From positions 744,001 to 808,000 of the forward strand of contig NZ_JAPDUW010000001.1 in NCBI RefSeq assembly GCF_026015295.1: DNA of 64,000 bases, in the 5' to 3' direction. The first letter of the stretch is position 1; each line of letters opens with the position of its first letter. The notes beneath the pieces are model-generated. The model had not been told where the DNA came from, ran no database searches, and was given only the letters and a program-made list of their open reading frames with translations. A program made the translations under genes and the position numbers. Source of the DNA: Segatella copri (GTDB taxonomy: Bacteria > Bacteroidota > Bacteroidia > Bacteroidales > Bacteroidaceae). Below, one piece after another: positions 20,149 through 30,775 of the stretch.

Positions 20149-21336
20149 TTACTTTTTAACGCTGAATTTGTAAGCGAGGTGAGAATAGTATTTCTCTCCT
20201 GGCTTCAATGTGGCATCTGTCCAATCCTTTACACCCTGAGCAATCTTGGTTGGAGAATCAGGATATTTCTGGCTCTCGAAGCAAACGCTTACGTGTTTAG
20301 GATACTTGATGCCATGCTTGCAGGCAATACCTGTGCCTTGGAAGTTACCGGTGTAAACCTGAATTCCTGGCTCGTTGGTAAATACTTCAAGAAGGATACC
20401 GCTCTTTGGTGAGTAGAGGCTTGCGCAAACTGTTTTGTCATCGCCCTTACCATTCTTATATGTGTTCAAACACCAGTTGTGGTCGTAACCTGTGGCATTC
20501 TTAATCTGATCAAAGTTATAATCAACCTTCTTGCCGATTTCTGCAGGTTTACGGAAATCCATAGGGGTTCCCTCGACACTCTTGATTTCACCAGTTGGTA
20601 TGTAAAGTGAATCTGCAGGAGTGAACTTATCTGCATTGATGTACATTACCTGATCGAAACCTTCCTTAGATGGATCGCCATTCAAGTTGAAGTAACTGTG
20701 GTTGGTCATATTGACAACGGTCTCTTTGTCTGTTGTAGCGCCAAACTCGATGTCGAGTGTGTTGTCACTCTTGACTGTATATTTAGCTGTTGCTGTTACG
20801 TTGCCAGGGAAACCATTCTCGCCATCCTTCGCATTGATAGTGAAGGTAACGGATGAGTCGTTCTTCTCTGTAATGTCGTAAACCTGATTCAACCATCCTG
20901 TAGCACCACCACCATGCAGGCAGTTGCCATTATCATTTGCCTTCAACTGGTATGTTGAACCAGCAAGTGAAAGTTTAGCATCCTTGATACGGTTGGCATA
21001 ACGTCCTACAGAAGAACCATAATCTGAAGGAGAGTTAAGGGTGTCAGCATACTGATGGATATTATCGTAACCAAGAACCACATCTGTTGGCTTTCCGTCC
21101 TTGTTTGGAACGGAAATGGAAACGACACGTCCACCATAATTGGTGAGGCAAACTTCCATGCCGTTTGCATTCTTGAGAGTTACTAACTCAGTCTTCTTGC
21201 CCAATACTGTTGAATCGAAATCTGCTGGATTCAAACCAGATTGTGTGAGACTTGCATTGCTGCTTGATGAACAAGCTGAGAGGGTAGCGATAGCCGCAAA
21301 ACCAACTCCCATAAATAGGGTCTTAAATGTACTCAT
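20149..21336 (-). CDS. galM: Aldose 1-epimerase (mutarotase), lipoprotein form
   Basis: A 395-residue GalM-family enzyme that interconverts alpha and beta anomers of galactose, glucose or arabinose. It starts with a lipoprotein signal peptide ending in the lipobox LSAC (then SSSSNAS), so it is probably anchored facing the periplasm or cell surface. Mutarotase motifs are TNYGGRVVSISVPNKDG, VGRYANRIKDAKLSL, NDNGNCLHGGGATG, NMTNHSYFNLNG with the catalytic His, and GIQVYTGNF. It differs from the second galM in the cluster, which lacks a signal peptide. Confidence 0.94.
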   Translation of the reverse strand: MSTFKTLFMGVGFAAIATLSACSSSSNASLTQSGLNPADFDSTVLGKKTELVTLKNANGMEVCLTNYGGRVVSISVPNKDGKPTDVVLGYDNIHQYADTLNSPSDYGSSVGRYANRIKDAKLSLAGSTYQLKANDNGNCLHGGGATGWLNQVYDITEKNDSSVTFTINAKDGENGFPGNVTATAKYTVKSDNTLDIEFGATTDKETVVNMTNHSYFNLNGDPSKEGFDQVMYINADKFTPADSLYIPTGEIKSVEGTPMDFRKPAEIGKKVDYNFDQIKNATGYDHNWCLNTYKNGKGDDKTVCASLYSPKSGILLEVFTNEPGIQVYTGNFQGTGIACKHGIKYPKHVSVCFESQKYPDSPTKIAQGVKDWTDATLKPGEKYYSHLAYKFSVKK

Positions 21337-21485
21337 TTTTAGGCTGTTTTTTATTGTCTATTCATTTTGGGTGTAAAATTACAATTTTATTTCGAATCTG
21401 CAAGCGTTTTCCTTAACTTTTTTTCTTCTAAAGTGTCTTTTTAACACTATTTGTATGAAAACGCCTGTTTTTGTCTTATTTGGGA

Positions 21486-21523
21486 CAAAAAAAAACTGCA
21501 GTTAGCAAATACTAACTGCAGTT
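21486..21523 (-). terminator. Terminator of galK
   Basis: The 12-bp perfect stem AACTGCAGTTAG/CTAACTGCAGTT with a 6-nt loop is followed on the minus strand by nine T residues, 25 bp after the galK stop. Confidence 0.92.
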
Positions 21524-21548
21524 CTTTATATTATATATAATGTATATA

Positions 21549-22709
21549 TTAGCAAACCTTGTGAGAACCCTCAGAGATGATTACAGGGTAAATCTCTGGA
21601 GCATGACCATATTTGGCTGTGAACTTAGCTGTAACGTCCTCAACGAACTTGTCGTAGATATCGTCCTTTACCAGGTTGATGGTGCAGCCACCGAAGCCAC
21701 CGCCCATGATACGGCTACCAGTAACACCGTTCTCCTTAGCAACATCGTTTAAGAAGTCGAGTTCCTCGCAGCTTACCTCGTATTCCTTGCTCAAGCCGTA
21801 GTGAGTCTCGTACATCTTCTGACCTACTGTCTCGTAGTCGCCCTTCTCAAGAGCATCGCAGACAGCCAAAACGCGGTCCTTCTCGCCCAATACGAAGTGA
21901 GCGCGGCTGTAATCCTCTTCGCCTACCTCAGCGCGAACCTCTTCCAACTGTTCCCATGTGCAATCACGGAGAGTTTCGAACTTAGCTTCTGGGTGCTTTG
22001 CTGCAATGTGCTTAACAACATTTTCGCAAGAGTTGCGACGGTCGTTGTATGGAGAACCTGCCAGCTCGTGCTTTACCTTAGAGTTTACCAGGCAGAGTTT
22101 ATAGCCTTTAGGCTCGAATGGGAAGTATTCAAATTCGCGGCTGTTGCAATCGAGGCGCATCAACTTACCTTCCTTGCCGAAAACAGAAGCAAACTGGTCC
22201 ATGATACCGCAGTTAACACCTACATACTTGTGCTCAGTAGCCTGGCCTGCGAGAACGAGATCCCATTTAGAAACCTTGTTGTCACCAAAGAGGTCGTTCA
22301 AAGCAAAAGCAAAACAGCTTTCAAGAGCAGCAGATGAAGACATACCAGCACCGAGAGGCACATCACCATAGAATGCTGCATTGAAACCCTTTACGTCAAC
22401 GCCCAATGCCTTCATCTCCTGGCAAACACCATAGATGTAACGTGCCCATGAAGCGCGAGGACCTTCAGGATCATTAACCTTGAATTCTACACGGTCCTTC
22501 AAGTCGATAGAGTAGAGCATGACGGTATCTGTTCCGTTAGGACGGATTTCTGCCATGATACCCTTATCTACTGCACCTGGGAAAACAAATCCACCATTAT
22601 AATCGGTATGCTCACCAATCAAGTTAATACGACCTGGTGACATGTAGATGTTACCTGTTTTACCATCGAAATGCTTGATGAAGCGGCTTCTTACTTTTTC
22701 AATATCCAT
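21549..22709 (-). CDS. galK: Galactokinase
   Basis: A 386-residue GHMP-family kinase that phosphorylates alpha-D-galactose at C1 in the Leloir pathway. All three GHMP motifs are present: SPGRINLIGEHTDYNGGFV near residue 24, the ATP loop PLGAGMSSSAALE near 118, and GSRIMGGGFGGCT near 335. The catalytic Asp lies in NCGIMDQFASVFG. No galT or galE is found in the window, so the later Leloir steps must be encoded elsewhere. Confidence 0.97.
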   Translation of the reverse strand: MDIEKVRSRFIKHFDGKTGNIYMSPGRINLIGEHTDYNGGFVFPGAVDKGIMAEIRPNGTDTVMLYSIDLKDRVEFKVNDPEGPRASWARYIYGVCQEMKALGVDVKGFNAAFYGDVPLGAGMSSSAALESCFAFALNDLFGDNKVSKWDLVLAGQATEHKYVGVNCGIMDQFASVFGKEGKLMRLDCNSREFEYFPFEPKGYKLCLVNSKVKHELAGSPYNDRRNSCENVVKHIAAKHPEAKFETLRDCTWEQLEEVRAEVGEEDYSRAHFVLGEKDRVLAVCDALEKGDYETVGQKMYETHYGLSKEYEVSCEELDFLNDVAKENGVTGSRIMGGGFGGCTINLVKDDIYDKFVEDVTAKFTAKYGHAPEIYPVIISEGSHKVC

Positions 22710-22758
22710 AATTAGTTAAGTTTTTGTTGTGTTGTTACTAAAGATTTGATTATATGAT

Positions 22759-22791
22759 TTAGCCCTAAGACTATATATGCCTTAGGGCTAA
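22759..22791 (-). terminator. Hairpin downstream of the MFS permease gene
   Basis: The 11-bp perfect stem TTAGCCCTAAG/CTTAGGGCTAA with an 11-nt loop lies 14 bp after the permease stop codon and before galK. It lacks a long U-tract, so it may only attenuate transcription into galK. Confidence 0.6.
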
Positions 22792-22805
22792 TTTATTTCG
22801 TGTTA

Positions 22806-24131
22806 TTAATCAACAGGAATATCCTTGTTGATGTTCTTGCAACCAGCTACAGCATAGAAGAACATGTATGCCATACAGATGAGAGGCACAATGTAACTGG
22901 CCATATAGCCAGCGTTGTCTGCGATGAAGTTCTGTACCAATGGCATCAATCCGCCACCTACTACCATCATCATGAAGATACCTGAAGCCTGGGCTGTATA
23001 CTTGCCAAGACCCTCAGTAGCAAGGTTGAAGATAGAAGACCACATGATAGAAGTGCAGAGACCGCAGAGTACCAGGAACATGGCAGCGATAGGCACTGTT
23101 ACCATCTGGAATGATGTACCTGTAAATACAGGCATTTCTACTGTTGTTGACTTGCCGAGAAGTACGGCGAGGACGATAAAGATCATACCTGCACCATTGG
23201 CAATCATCATCATCATGCGGCTAGATACCTTGTCAGCAATAAAACTGGAGCAAAGACGACCAACCAGCATCAGAAGCCAGTATGTACCTGCAACGAAACC
23301 ACCGATAGCTGCTGCATTTGCCAAGGCTGTACCATTGATGAAACCACCACCATTTGCTGTTGTATCAGAAATGTAGAAGTTCAATGTTCCAGGAATACCT
23401 ACCTCAACACCTACATAAACGAAGATTGCGATAACGCCGAGGTTGAAGTGGCGGAAAGCCCATGGTGAATGCTCGAATACAGTCTTGTCTGTAGTCTTAC
23501 CCATCTCTGGATCCTGGATAGGGATGAAGTTCAAGATAACGAATGCTGCTGCGAATACGGCAAGGGCAATGTAAAGCACGAGGTTCACATCTACCATTTT
23601 GGTGTTAGCAGTAACTGTACCGATAAGGGCACCTACGAGCATTGGAGTTAAAGTTCCGGATAAACTGTTCAATGTACCACCGATGAGGTTCAACTGGTTA
23701 CCGCGGTTACCACCACCACCGATGAGGTTCAACATTGGGTTTACAACAGTATTCAAAATACAAACAGCAAAACCTGAGATGAACGCACCGAAGAGGTAAA
23801 CGGCGAAGCCTGAGATGTCGGCACCGAACTTACCTGAAAGGAACTGGATGAGCACGCCTACGAATCCGGTAGCGATACCGGTGAGGGCTGTCTTCTTGTA
23901 ACCGATCTTGGTGAGCAACTTACCTGCAGGGATACCCATGAAGAGGTAAGCCAAGAAGTTCATGGCGTTACCCAACATACCGATCATGTTAGCACTTCCG
24001 CTGTCAGCGAATACATTTTTCCAAATAACTCCGATAGGAGCAGCCAAATTCGTTACGAACGAAATCATGGCGTAGAGGAACATCATCGTGATAATGGCGA
24101 TGATATTGCCATTTTTACTTTGGTTTTCCAT
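22806..24131 (-). CDS. MFS sugar transporter, FucP/glucose-galactose type
   Basis: A 441-residue inner-membrane permease with 12 hydrophobic segments in two halves. The N-terminus MFLYAMISFVTNLAAPIGVIW and the loop GIPAGKLLTKIGYKKTALTG are typical of the fucose/galactose/glucose:H+ symporter group. Its place between galK and the second galM argues for galactose or glucose uptake. The leader carries three direct AAGAGGTT repeats that may be regulatory. It lies 96 bp upstream of galK. Confidence 0.9.
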   Translation of the reverse strand: MENQSKNGNIIAIITMMFLYAMISFVTNLAAPIGVIWKNVFADSGSANMIGMLGNAMNFLAYLFMGIPAGKLLTKIGYKKTALTGIATGFVGVLIQFLSGKFGADISGFAVYLFGAFISGFAVCILNTVVNPMLNLIGGGGNRGNQLNLIGGTLNSLSGTLTPMLVGALIGTVTANTKMVDVNLVLYIALAVFAAAFVILNFIPIQDPEMGKTTDKTVFEHSPWAFRHFNLGVIAIFVYVGVEVGIPGTLNFYISDTTANGGGFINGTALANAAAIGGFVAGTYWLLMLVGRLCSSFIADKVSSRMMMMIANGAGMIFIVLAVLLGKSTTVEMPVFTGTSFQMVTVPIAAMFLVLCGLCTSIMWSSIFNLATEGLGKYTAQASGIFMMMVVGGGLMPLVQNFIADNAGYMASYIVPLICMAYMFFYAVAGCKNINKDIPVD

Positions 24132-24198
24132 TTTTTTTGATAGTTGATATTGTTATTTGTTATTATTATTTGCGAAAAGCTTGTTTATACTCTTTTTG

Positions 24199-24258
24199 AA
24201 GAGGTTATTGATTCTCTTTTATGGTAAAGAGGTTGCTACTCTTTTCTTCTAAGAGGTT
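24199..24258. repeat. Three AAGAGGTT direct repeats in the permease leader
   Basis: Exact copies lie at 24199-24206, 24227-24234 and 24251-24258, each followed by a T/C-rich stretch. They fall 70-130 nt upstream of the permease start codon, where a regulator could bind. The function is inferred only from the repetition. Confidence 0.4.
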
Positions 24259-24336
24259 GTTTCTTCTTTAAAGACGTTAAGACTTCTCTTTAAGATTGTT
24301 GTCGCGCTGGATGAGTTTTGTCATTCAAGCGCGAAA

Positions 24337-24370
24337 ATGGAGCAAGTGCTGTTTAGAGTACCTGCTCCAT
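24337..24370 (-). terminator. Terminator of galM2
   Basis: The stem ATGGAGCAAG paired with CCTGCTCCAT (one mismatch), 14-nt loop, lies 14 bp after the stop codon. On the minus strand it is followed by TTTTC. Confidence 0.7.
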
Positions 24371-24383
24371 GATTTATTCTGAT

Positions 24384-25469
24384 TTATTTGTCAATTCCAA
24401 ACTTATAGATTGTCTTCTGGGTGTATGTTTCACCCGGATTTAATCTGCAACTTGGGAAATAGGTGTGATTTGGTGTGTCTGGGAACTTCTGTGCCTCGAA
24501 GCAGACTGCACTGCGACGTGGGAATGTTGCACCAAACTGTCCTGAGATACCTGCAAGGAAATTACCTGTGTACATCTGCAAACCTGGTTCTGTGGTATAA
24601 ACCTCCATGGTACGGCAGCTTACAGGGTCTTTTATACGGGCAGCAAAACTCAACTCACCTTCTTCTGTCTTGTTCAATACATAGTTGTGGTCATAGCCTT
24701 GACCATTCTTGATCTGCTCGTTGTCTGCATTGATGTCCTGACCAATTGGCTTTGGTGTACGGAAATCGAATGGTGTGCCCTCAACCTTCAAAATCTCACC
24801 TGTAGGGATAGAATACTTATCAATAGGGAGATAGTAGTTTGCGTTTACCTCACAGATGATATTGTCAACTGTTGGGGTAGGATTAGCAATACCCTGGATT
24901 GAGAAGAAAGCGTGATGTGTCAGGTTGCAGATGGTTGTCTTGTTGGTTGTAGCCTGATACTTGATAACGAACTCATTGTCGTCGGTCAATGTGTAAGCTA
25001 CCCAAACTGTCAACTCACCTGTGAAGCCTTCTTCACCATAAGGGCTCGTGTATTTCAACACGACAGCGCTATCACTCATGCGGGTTGCATCCCAAACTTT
25101 GGTGTGGAAACCTGTAGGTCCACCATGCAGGTGGTTGGGACCATCGTTGCATGCCAAGTGATACTCCTTGCCGTGAAGTATGAACTTGCCTTCTTTAATA
25201 CGGTTGCCATAACGACCGATGAGCACACTCAAGAATGGCTCTGGTGAGTTGATGACGTCCTGTATGTTGTCATGACCCTGGATGAGGTTGGCATAGTTGC
25301 CATCCTTGTCAGGCATCATGATGGCTACGACTGCTCCACCATAGTTAGTCACTGCAACTTCGTTGCCTTGCTTGTTTCTTAACACGAAGAGATCAGTCTT
25401 CTTGCCATTCACTGTGGTCTGAAAATCTTCTCTTTTCAAACCACACTTATTTGCTGGTTCTGTATTCAT
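24384..25469 (-). CDS. galM: Aldose 1-epimerase, cytoplasmic form
   Basis: A 361-residue mutarotase with no signal peptide, so it probably acts on imported sugar. The motifs are TNYGGAVVAIMMPDKDG, LIGRYGNRIKEGKF, CNDGPNHLHGGPTGFHTKVWD, NLTHHAFFSI and GLQMYTGNFL. It is paralogous to the lipoprotein mutarotase 3 kb away. It is the first gene of the minus-strand sugar cluster. A 12-bp dyad lies directly upstream. Confidence 0.95.
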   Translation of the reverse strand: MNTEPANKCGLKREDFQTTVNGKKTDLFVLRNKQGNEVAVTNYGGAVVAIMMPDKDGNYANLIQGHDNIQDVINSPEPFLSVLIGRYGNRIKEGKFILHGKEYHLACNDGPNHLHGGPTGFHTKVWDATRMSDSAVVLKYTSPYGEEGFTGELTVWVAYTLTDDNEFVIKYQATTNKTTICNLTHHAFFSIQGIANPTPTVDNIICEVNANYYLPIDKYSIPTGEILKVEGTPFDFRTPKPIGQDINADNEQIKNGQGYDHNYVLNKTEEGELSFAARIKDPVSCRTMEVYTTEPGLQMYTGNFLAGISGQFGATFPRRSAVCFEAQKFPDTPNHTYFPSCRLNPGETYTQKTIYKFGIDK

Positions 25470-25480
25470 AATATCTCACT

Positions 25481-25534
25481 TTTTTTAGTTACCTTACTTT
25501 GGTTTAAGTAATGTACTGCAAAGTAACTAAAAAA
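25481..25534. promoter_or_regulatory. Dyad upstream of galM2
   Basis: Perfect 12-bp arms TTTTTTAGTTAC (25481-25492) and GTAACTAAAAAA (25523-25534) enclose a second smaller dyad CTTTG/CAAAG. It starts 12 bp upstream of the galM2 start codon. It also holds a near-match to the -7 box (TTACTTTG on the minus strand). It could be an operator or a leader hairpin of the sugar cluster. Confidence 0.5.
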
Positions 25535-25580
25535 AAATGAGTATTACAAATATTTTATGAACTTTTTGATTTAAAAAATC

Positions 25581-26819
25581 CTAAAATGATTCTGATAGCA
25601 AATCGGCAACGACGTAACTTGATCCGCCAATAAAGATAAAATCATCTTTTTTTGCGTTTGCTCTTGCTTTGTTAAATGCCTGTGCAATAGTTTGATAGCA
25701 TGTTCCGTTTAAGCCGTGCTTTTGTGCGTATCCGTATAATTTGTCTACAGGAATCGCTCTTTTGGTTGATGGCTGTGTCCAATAGAAAATCGTGCTTTCT
25801 TTTGGCAACTTTTCTAATAGTCCCATTACATGCTCTACATCTTTGTCATCAACCATTCCGAAGACAATATGTTTCGTATCAGCTTTGACGGATGCAATCT
25901 GAGGTTCCAGATACTCCCATCCGGCAAGGTTATGTCCCGTATCACAGATGGTGAGAGGGTGCTCGTTGAGTTTTTCCCATCTGCCACGTAAGCCTGTCAG
26001 CTCGCATACATGTTCGAAGCCGTTCTTTATGCTTTCATCTTTGATTTCTATTCCTTCTTCCTTCAGGCATTCTACGGCTGTGGATATGGTGCAGTAGTTC
26101 TTTTTCTGATAGTTGCCTTTCAGTTCGAAGTTCATGTCTGCGTCAGTTGTATGTGCAAAATGGATAGGAGAATTCTGCTCATGGGCTTTCTTGATGAATA
26201 CAGGTTGGGTCTCTTCGTTCCATTCGCCAATAACGACAGGAATCTGTGGCTTGATGATACCCGCCTTTTCGCCTGCAATCTCGCTGAGTGTATTCCCGAG
26301 GAATTGGGTGTGGTCAAAACTGATGTTCGTGATAACGGATAGGATAGGAGTGATGATGTTGGTACTATCCAGTCTTCCTCCCAATCCAACTTCGATGACG
26401 GCAAAGTCTACCTTTTGTTCTGCAAAATACTGAAATGCCATCATGGTGGTCAGTTCAAAGAACGAAGGATGTAGCGGTTCGAAGAATTTCCGGTTGTTTT
26501 CTACAAAGTCGATTACATACTCTTCGCTTACCATTTCACCATTTACGCGAATGCGTTCTCTGAAATCTACAAGATGTGGAGATGTGAACAGGCCGACCTT
26601 ATAGCCCTGGCTCTGCAGGATTGCAGCAAGGGTATGGGATGATGAACCTTTTCCGTTGGTTCCTGCAATGTGGATACATTTATATTGGTTATGAGGATGT
26701 CCGAAGTGTTCATCCATTTTATACATCGTATCAAGCCCAGGTTTGTATGCCTTGGCTCCAATCTTTTCAAAAACCGGCGTGCTGGTGAAAAGATATTCAA
26801 CAGTTTCTTGATAATTCAT
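25581..26819 (-). CDS. folC: Bifunctional folylpolyglutamate/dihydrofolate synthase
   Basis: A 412-residue Mur-ligase-like ATP-dependent enzyme that adds glutamate to dihydropteroate and folates. The ATP loop HIAGTNGKGSSSHTLA lies near residue 50, followed by the omega-loop TSPHLVDFRERIRVNG. EVGLGGRLDSTN and SFDHTQFLG are also present, as is the C-terminal DTGHNLAGWE. The length is typical. It follows dnaJ on the same strand after a long hairpin. Confidence 0.95.
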   Translation of the reverse strand: MNYQETVEYLFTSTPVFEKIGAKAYKPGLDTMYKMDEHFGHPHNQYKCIHIAGTNGKGSSSHTLAAILQSQGYKVGLFTSPHLVDFRERIRVNGEMVSEEYVIDFVENNRKFFEPLHPSFFELTTMMAFQYFAEQKVDFAVIEVGLGGRLDSTNIITPILSVITNISFDHTQFLGNTLSEIAGEKAGIIKPQIPVVIGEWNEETQPVFIKKAHEQNSPIHFAHTTDADMNFELKGNYQKKNYCTISTAVECLKEEGIEIKDESIKNGFEHVCELTGLRGRWEKLNEHPLTICDTGHNLAGWEYLEPQIASVKADTKHIVFGMVDDKDVEHVMGLLEKLPKESTIFYWTQPSTKRAIPVDKLYGYAQKHGLNGTCYQTIAQAFNKARANAKKDDFIFIGGSSYVVADLLSESF

Positions 26820-26854
26820 GTTATATGTTATACCTTATTATATATACAGATTAT

Positions 26855-26904
26855 CCCCGAAAAGAGCGAACCGTTCTTTCGAAGATAGTTCGCCCTCTTC
26901 GGGG
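26855..26904 (-). terminator. Hairpin between dnaJ and folC
   Basis: CCCCGAAAAGAG-CGAAC pairs with GTTCG-CCCTCTTCGGGG with small mismatches, 16 bp after the dnaJ stop. There is no U-tract, so it is either an attenuator or an RNA-stabilising end. Confidence 0.55.
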
Positions 26905-26919
26905 ATTGCTCTTTACTGT

Positions 26920-28083
26920 TTATTTTTTAAAGAGATTCTTGAAACTTTCAAAGAGAGATTTCTTCTCTGCATTATCTGCTTTGAAATTATCGCATTCCTT
27001 GAATTTCACAACAAGATCCTTTTCTTCCTTGGTCAGAGAGGTAGGGATGAAAACGGTAATATTGACGATAATATCACCACGGCCATAACCATATCCCTTA
27101 ATAGCCGGCATACCTTTGCCACGCAAACGAATCTGTTTGCCAGGTTGTGTGCCAGGTTCTATTTTGATCTTCGTCTTACCATCCAAGGTAGGGACTTCTA
27201 CCTCGCCACCCAAAGTGGCAGTTGCAAAATCAAGGACTAGATTATGGTATAAGTCCTGACCAACACGCTCGAAATCATCGTTCTTTTCTACGCTTACCAT
27301 TACCTGTAGGTTTCCGTAGAGACCATTGTGCTTGCCTTGGTTACCCTTTCCTTCAACGGTAACAACCATATCGTTGTCGACACCTGCAGGAATATTGATT
27401 TCTACGAGTTCCTCGCCCTTCACGATTCCGTCGCCACCGCATTCCTTACATTTGTTCTTGATGATAGTTCCCTCACCGCCACACTTTGTACATGCAGCCT
27501 GAGTTTGCATCATGCCGAACATGCTGCGCACCGTTTTTAAGACATAGCCGCTTCCATGACATTCCGGACATGTTTCTGGCTGGGCACCACCTTCGCAACC
27601 AGTTCCGTGACATGCAGAGCAAGTTACATCCTTGCGGATCTTGAAGCGCTTGGTAACACCTGTTGCTGCCTCTTGGAGAGTCAGTTTTACTCTTACGCGA
27701 AGGTCGCCACCCTGGTAAACCCGCTTCTGTGAGCCGCCACCGAATCCGCCGCCACCAAAGCCGCTGAAACCGCCGTGTCCGCCAAAGATATCTCCAAACA
27801 TAGAGAAGATGTCGTTCATGTCCATGCTGGCACCACCGCCAAATCCGCCGAATCCACCTTGTGGACCGTCGAAACCAAACTGGTCATACTGCTGGCGCTT
27901 CTGGGCATCATGGAGAACTTCGTAAGCTTCGGCAGCTTCCTTGAATTTCTCTTCCGCCTCTTTGTTGCCAGGGTTGCGGTCTGGATGATACTTGATGGCT
28001 ATCTTTCGATACGCCTTCTTTATTTCGTCTTCTGATGCCGACTTGTCTACGCCCAGCACCTCATAATAGTCTCTCTTAGCCAT
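26920..28083 (-). CDS. dnaJ: Chaperone protein DnaJ
   Basis: A 387-residue Hsp40 that stimulates DnaK ATP hydrolysis and delivers unfolded clients. The J-domain (1-70) has the HPD motif in [11 protein letters not shown] Gly/Phe-rich linker follows, then four zinc-centre repeats ([32 protein letters not shown]) and the C-terminal substrate domain. The full length is normal. grpE lies 85 bp upstream on the same strand; dnaK is not in the window. Confidence 0.98.
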   Translation of the reverse strand: MAKRDYYEVLGVDKSASEDEIKKAYRKIAIKYHPDRNPGNKEAEEKFKEAAEAYEVLHDAQKRQQYDQFGFDGPQGGFGGFGGGASMDMNDIFSMFGDIFGGHGGFSGFGGGGFGGGSQKRVYQGGDLRVRVKLTLQEAATGVTKRFKIRKDVTCSACHGTGCEGGAQPETCPECHGSGYVLKTVRSMFGMMQTQAACTKCGGEGTIIKNKCKECGGDGIVKGEELVEINIPAGVDNDMVVTVEGKGNQGKHNGLYGNLQVMVSVEKNDDFERVGQDLYHNLVLDFATATLGGEVEVPTLDGKTKIKIEPGTQPGKQIRLRGKGMPAIKGYGYGRGDIIVNITVFIPTSLTKEEKDLVVKFKECDNFKADNAEKKSLFESFKNLFKK

Positions 28084-28167
28084 TTGCTTATTTCAAATAT
28101 TGAATTTTCTTACAGAATTCTAATAGAATGTTCTGGATTTTGAAAAATAATTCTTGATATTTCTTTC

Positions 28168-28809
28168 TTACTGACCTACAGCTACCTTGGCATGGCGAAT
28201 CACCTTGTCGTTCATCGTATAACCTGTCTGGACGCAGTCAATGATCTTTCCCTTCTTGTCATCGCCCATTCCCGGAACCATAGCAATAGCCTCGTGGAAA
28301 TCTACATCGAAATCCTTGTCGTTGGTTTCAATCTTCTTTACGCCAAGACCTTCGAGTGTCTTTACGAACTTGTTGAAAATCATCTGAACACCTTCCTTGA
28401 TAGCCTTAGGGTCTTCGCTCTTGTCAGCGATGGCACGCTCAAAGTCGTCGAGAACAGGCAGAATAGCAGCTACGGTCTTCTCGCCGCCATTCAAAATCAG
28501 TTCTGCTTTCTCTTTGAGGGTACGCTTGCGGTAATTCTCAAACTCAGCAGTCTTATAGAGCAACTGTTTCTTGAGTTCCTCTACCTCTTGCTGTGCTTTT
28601 GTTAAAGGATCAATCTCTTCTGCCTTCTTGTCAGCAGCGTCTGTATTGTTGTCACCTTCTTCTGCCTTGTTGTCAGTATTCTGATTTTCCTCAGTATTTT
28701 CATTTTGAGTTGTCTGCTCATTATTTTCATTCTGAACAGTCTCCTGAACGTTTCCGTCCTCTATATTGATTTCTTTTTCTTTTGACATAGTCTTAAATTT
28801 TTTAAACAT
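28168..28809 (-). CDS. grpE: Nucleotide exchange factor GrpE
   Basis: A 213-residue (or 206 if the ATG at 28788 is used) exchange factor for DnaK. The N-terminal 80 residues are Asn/Glu-rich and disordered. A long coiled coil follows (LTKAQQEVEELKKQLLYKTAEFENYRKR), then the GrpE beta domain with FHEAIAMVPGMGDDKKGKI and a C-terminal VIRHAKVAVGQ. The downstream ATG (MSKEKEIN) is the more family-like start. The gene is in operon with dnaJ. Confidence 0.95.
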   Translation of the reverse strand: MFKKFKTMSKEKEINIEDGNVQETVQNENNEQTTQNENTEENQNTDNKAEEGDNNTDAADKKAEEIDPLTKAQQEVEELKKQLLYKTAEFENYRKRTLKEKAELILNGGEKTVAAILPVLDDFERAIADKSEDPKAIKEGVQMIFNKFVKTLEGLGVKKIETNDKDFDVDFHEAIAMVPGMGDDKKGKIIDCVQTGYTMNDKVIRHAKVAVGQ

Positions 28810-28836
28810 GATAATTCTTGTTATTGGTTGCTTGAC

Positions 28837-28874
28837 AAAAAGTGTGCCAACCCGATTCTCATCGAATTGGCACT
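28837..28874 (-). terminator. Terminator of the ABC-F gene
   Basis: AGTGTGCCAA pairs with TTGGCACT around a 16-nt loop (28841-28874). It is followed on the minus strand by TTTTTG. It lies 55 bp after the ABC-F stop codon. Confidence 0.75.
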
Positions 28875-28928
28875 ATTAAATTATAAGATAATTTGTGGTT
28901 GCTGTTAAACAGCAGAATAACTTTCTGT

Positions 28929-30554
<1,626 letters not shown>

Positions 30555-30594
30555 CTAAATATCTTTTATTCTGATTATATCTTTAATTCAGCTG

Positions 30595-30602
30595 CAAAAT
30601 TA
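30595..30602 (-). promoter_or_regulatory. -7 box of the ABC-F gene
   Basis: TAATTTTG on the minus strand lies about 50 nt upstream of the start codon and matches TAnnTTTG. Confidence 0.65.
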
Positions 30603-30673
30603 CAAAAAAATATTTGAAACACAATGATTTATTGGCAAAAGTTACTAATTTTTAGTTAAAAACATGGTGGCTT

Positions 30674-30704
30674 TTTGTTATTTTGCAGAAAAGTCTTACT
30701 TTTG
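30674..30704 (+). promoter_or_regulatory. Promoter of the pseudouridine synthase gene
   Basis: TTTG at 30674-30677, 19 bp, then TACTTTTG at 30697-30704 is a full Bacteroidota promoter, 70 nt upstream of the gene. Confidence 0.8.
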
Positions 30705-30775
30705 TAGGCTGAAACGGAGAAAATGCAGCATTGATTCTGTGTTTTTCATGTTAAGAAAATGATATCGATAACAAT

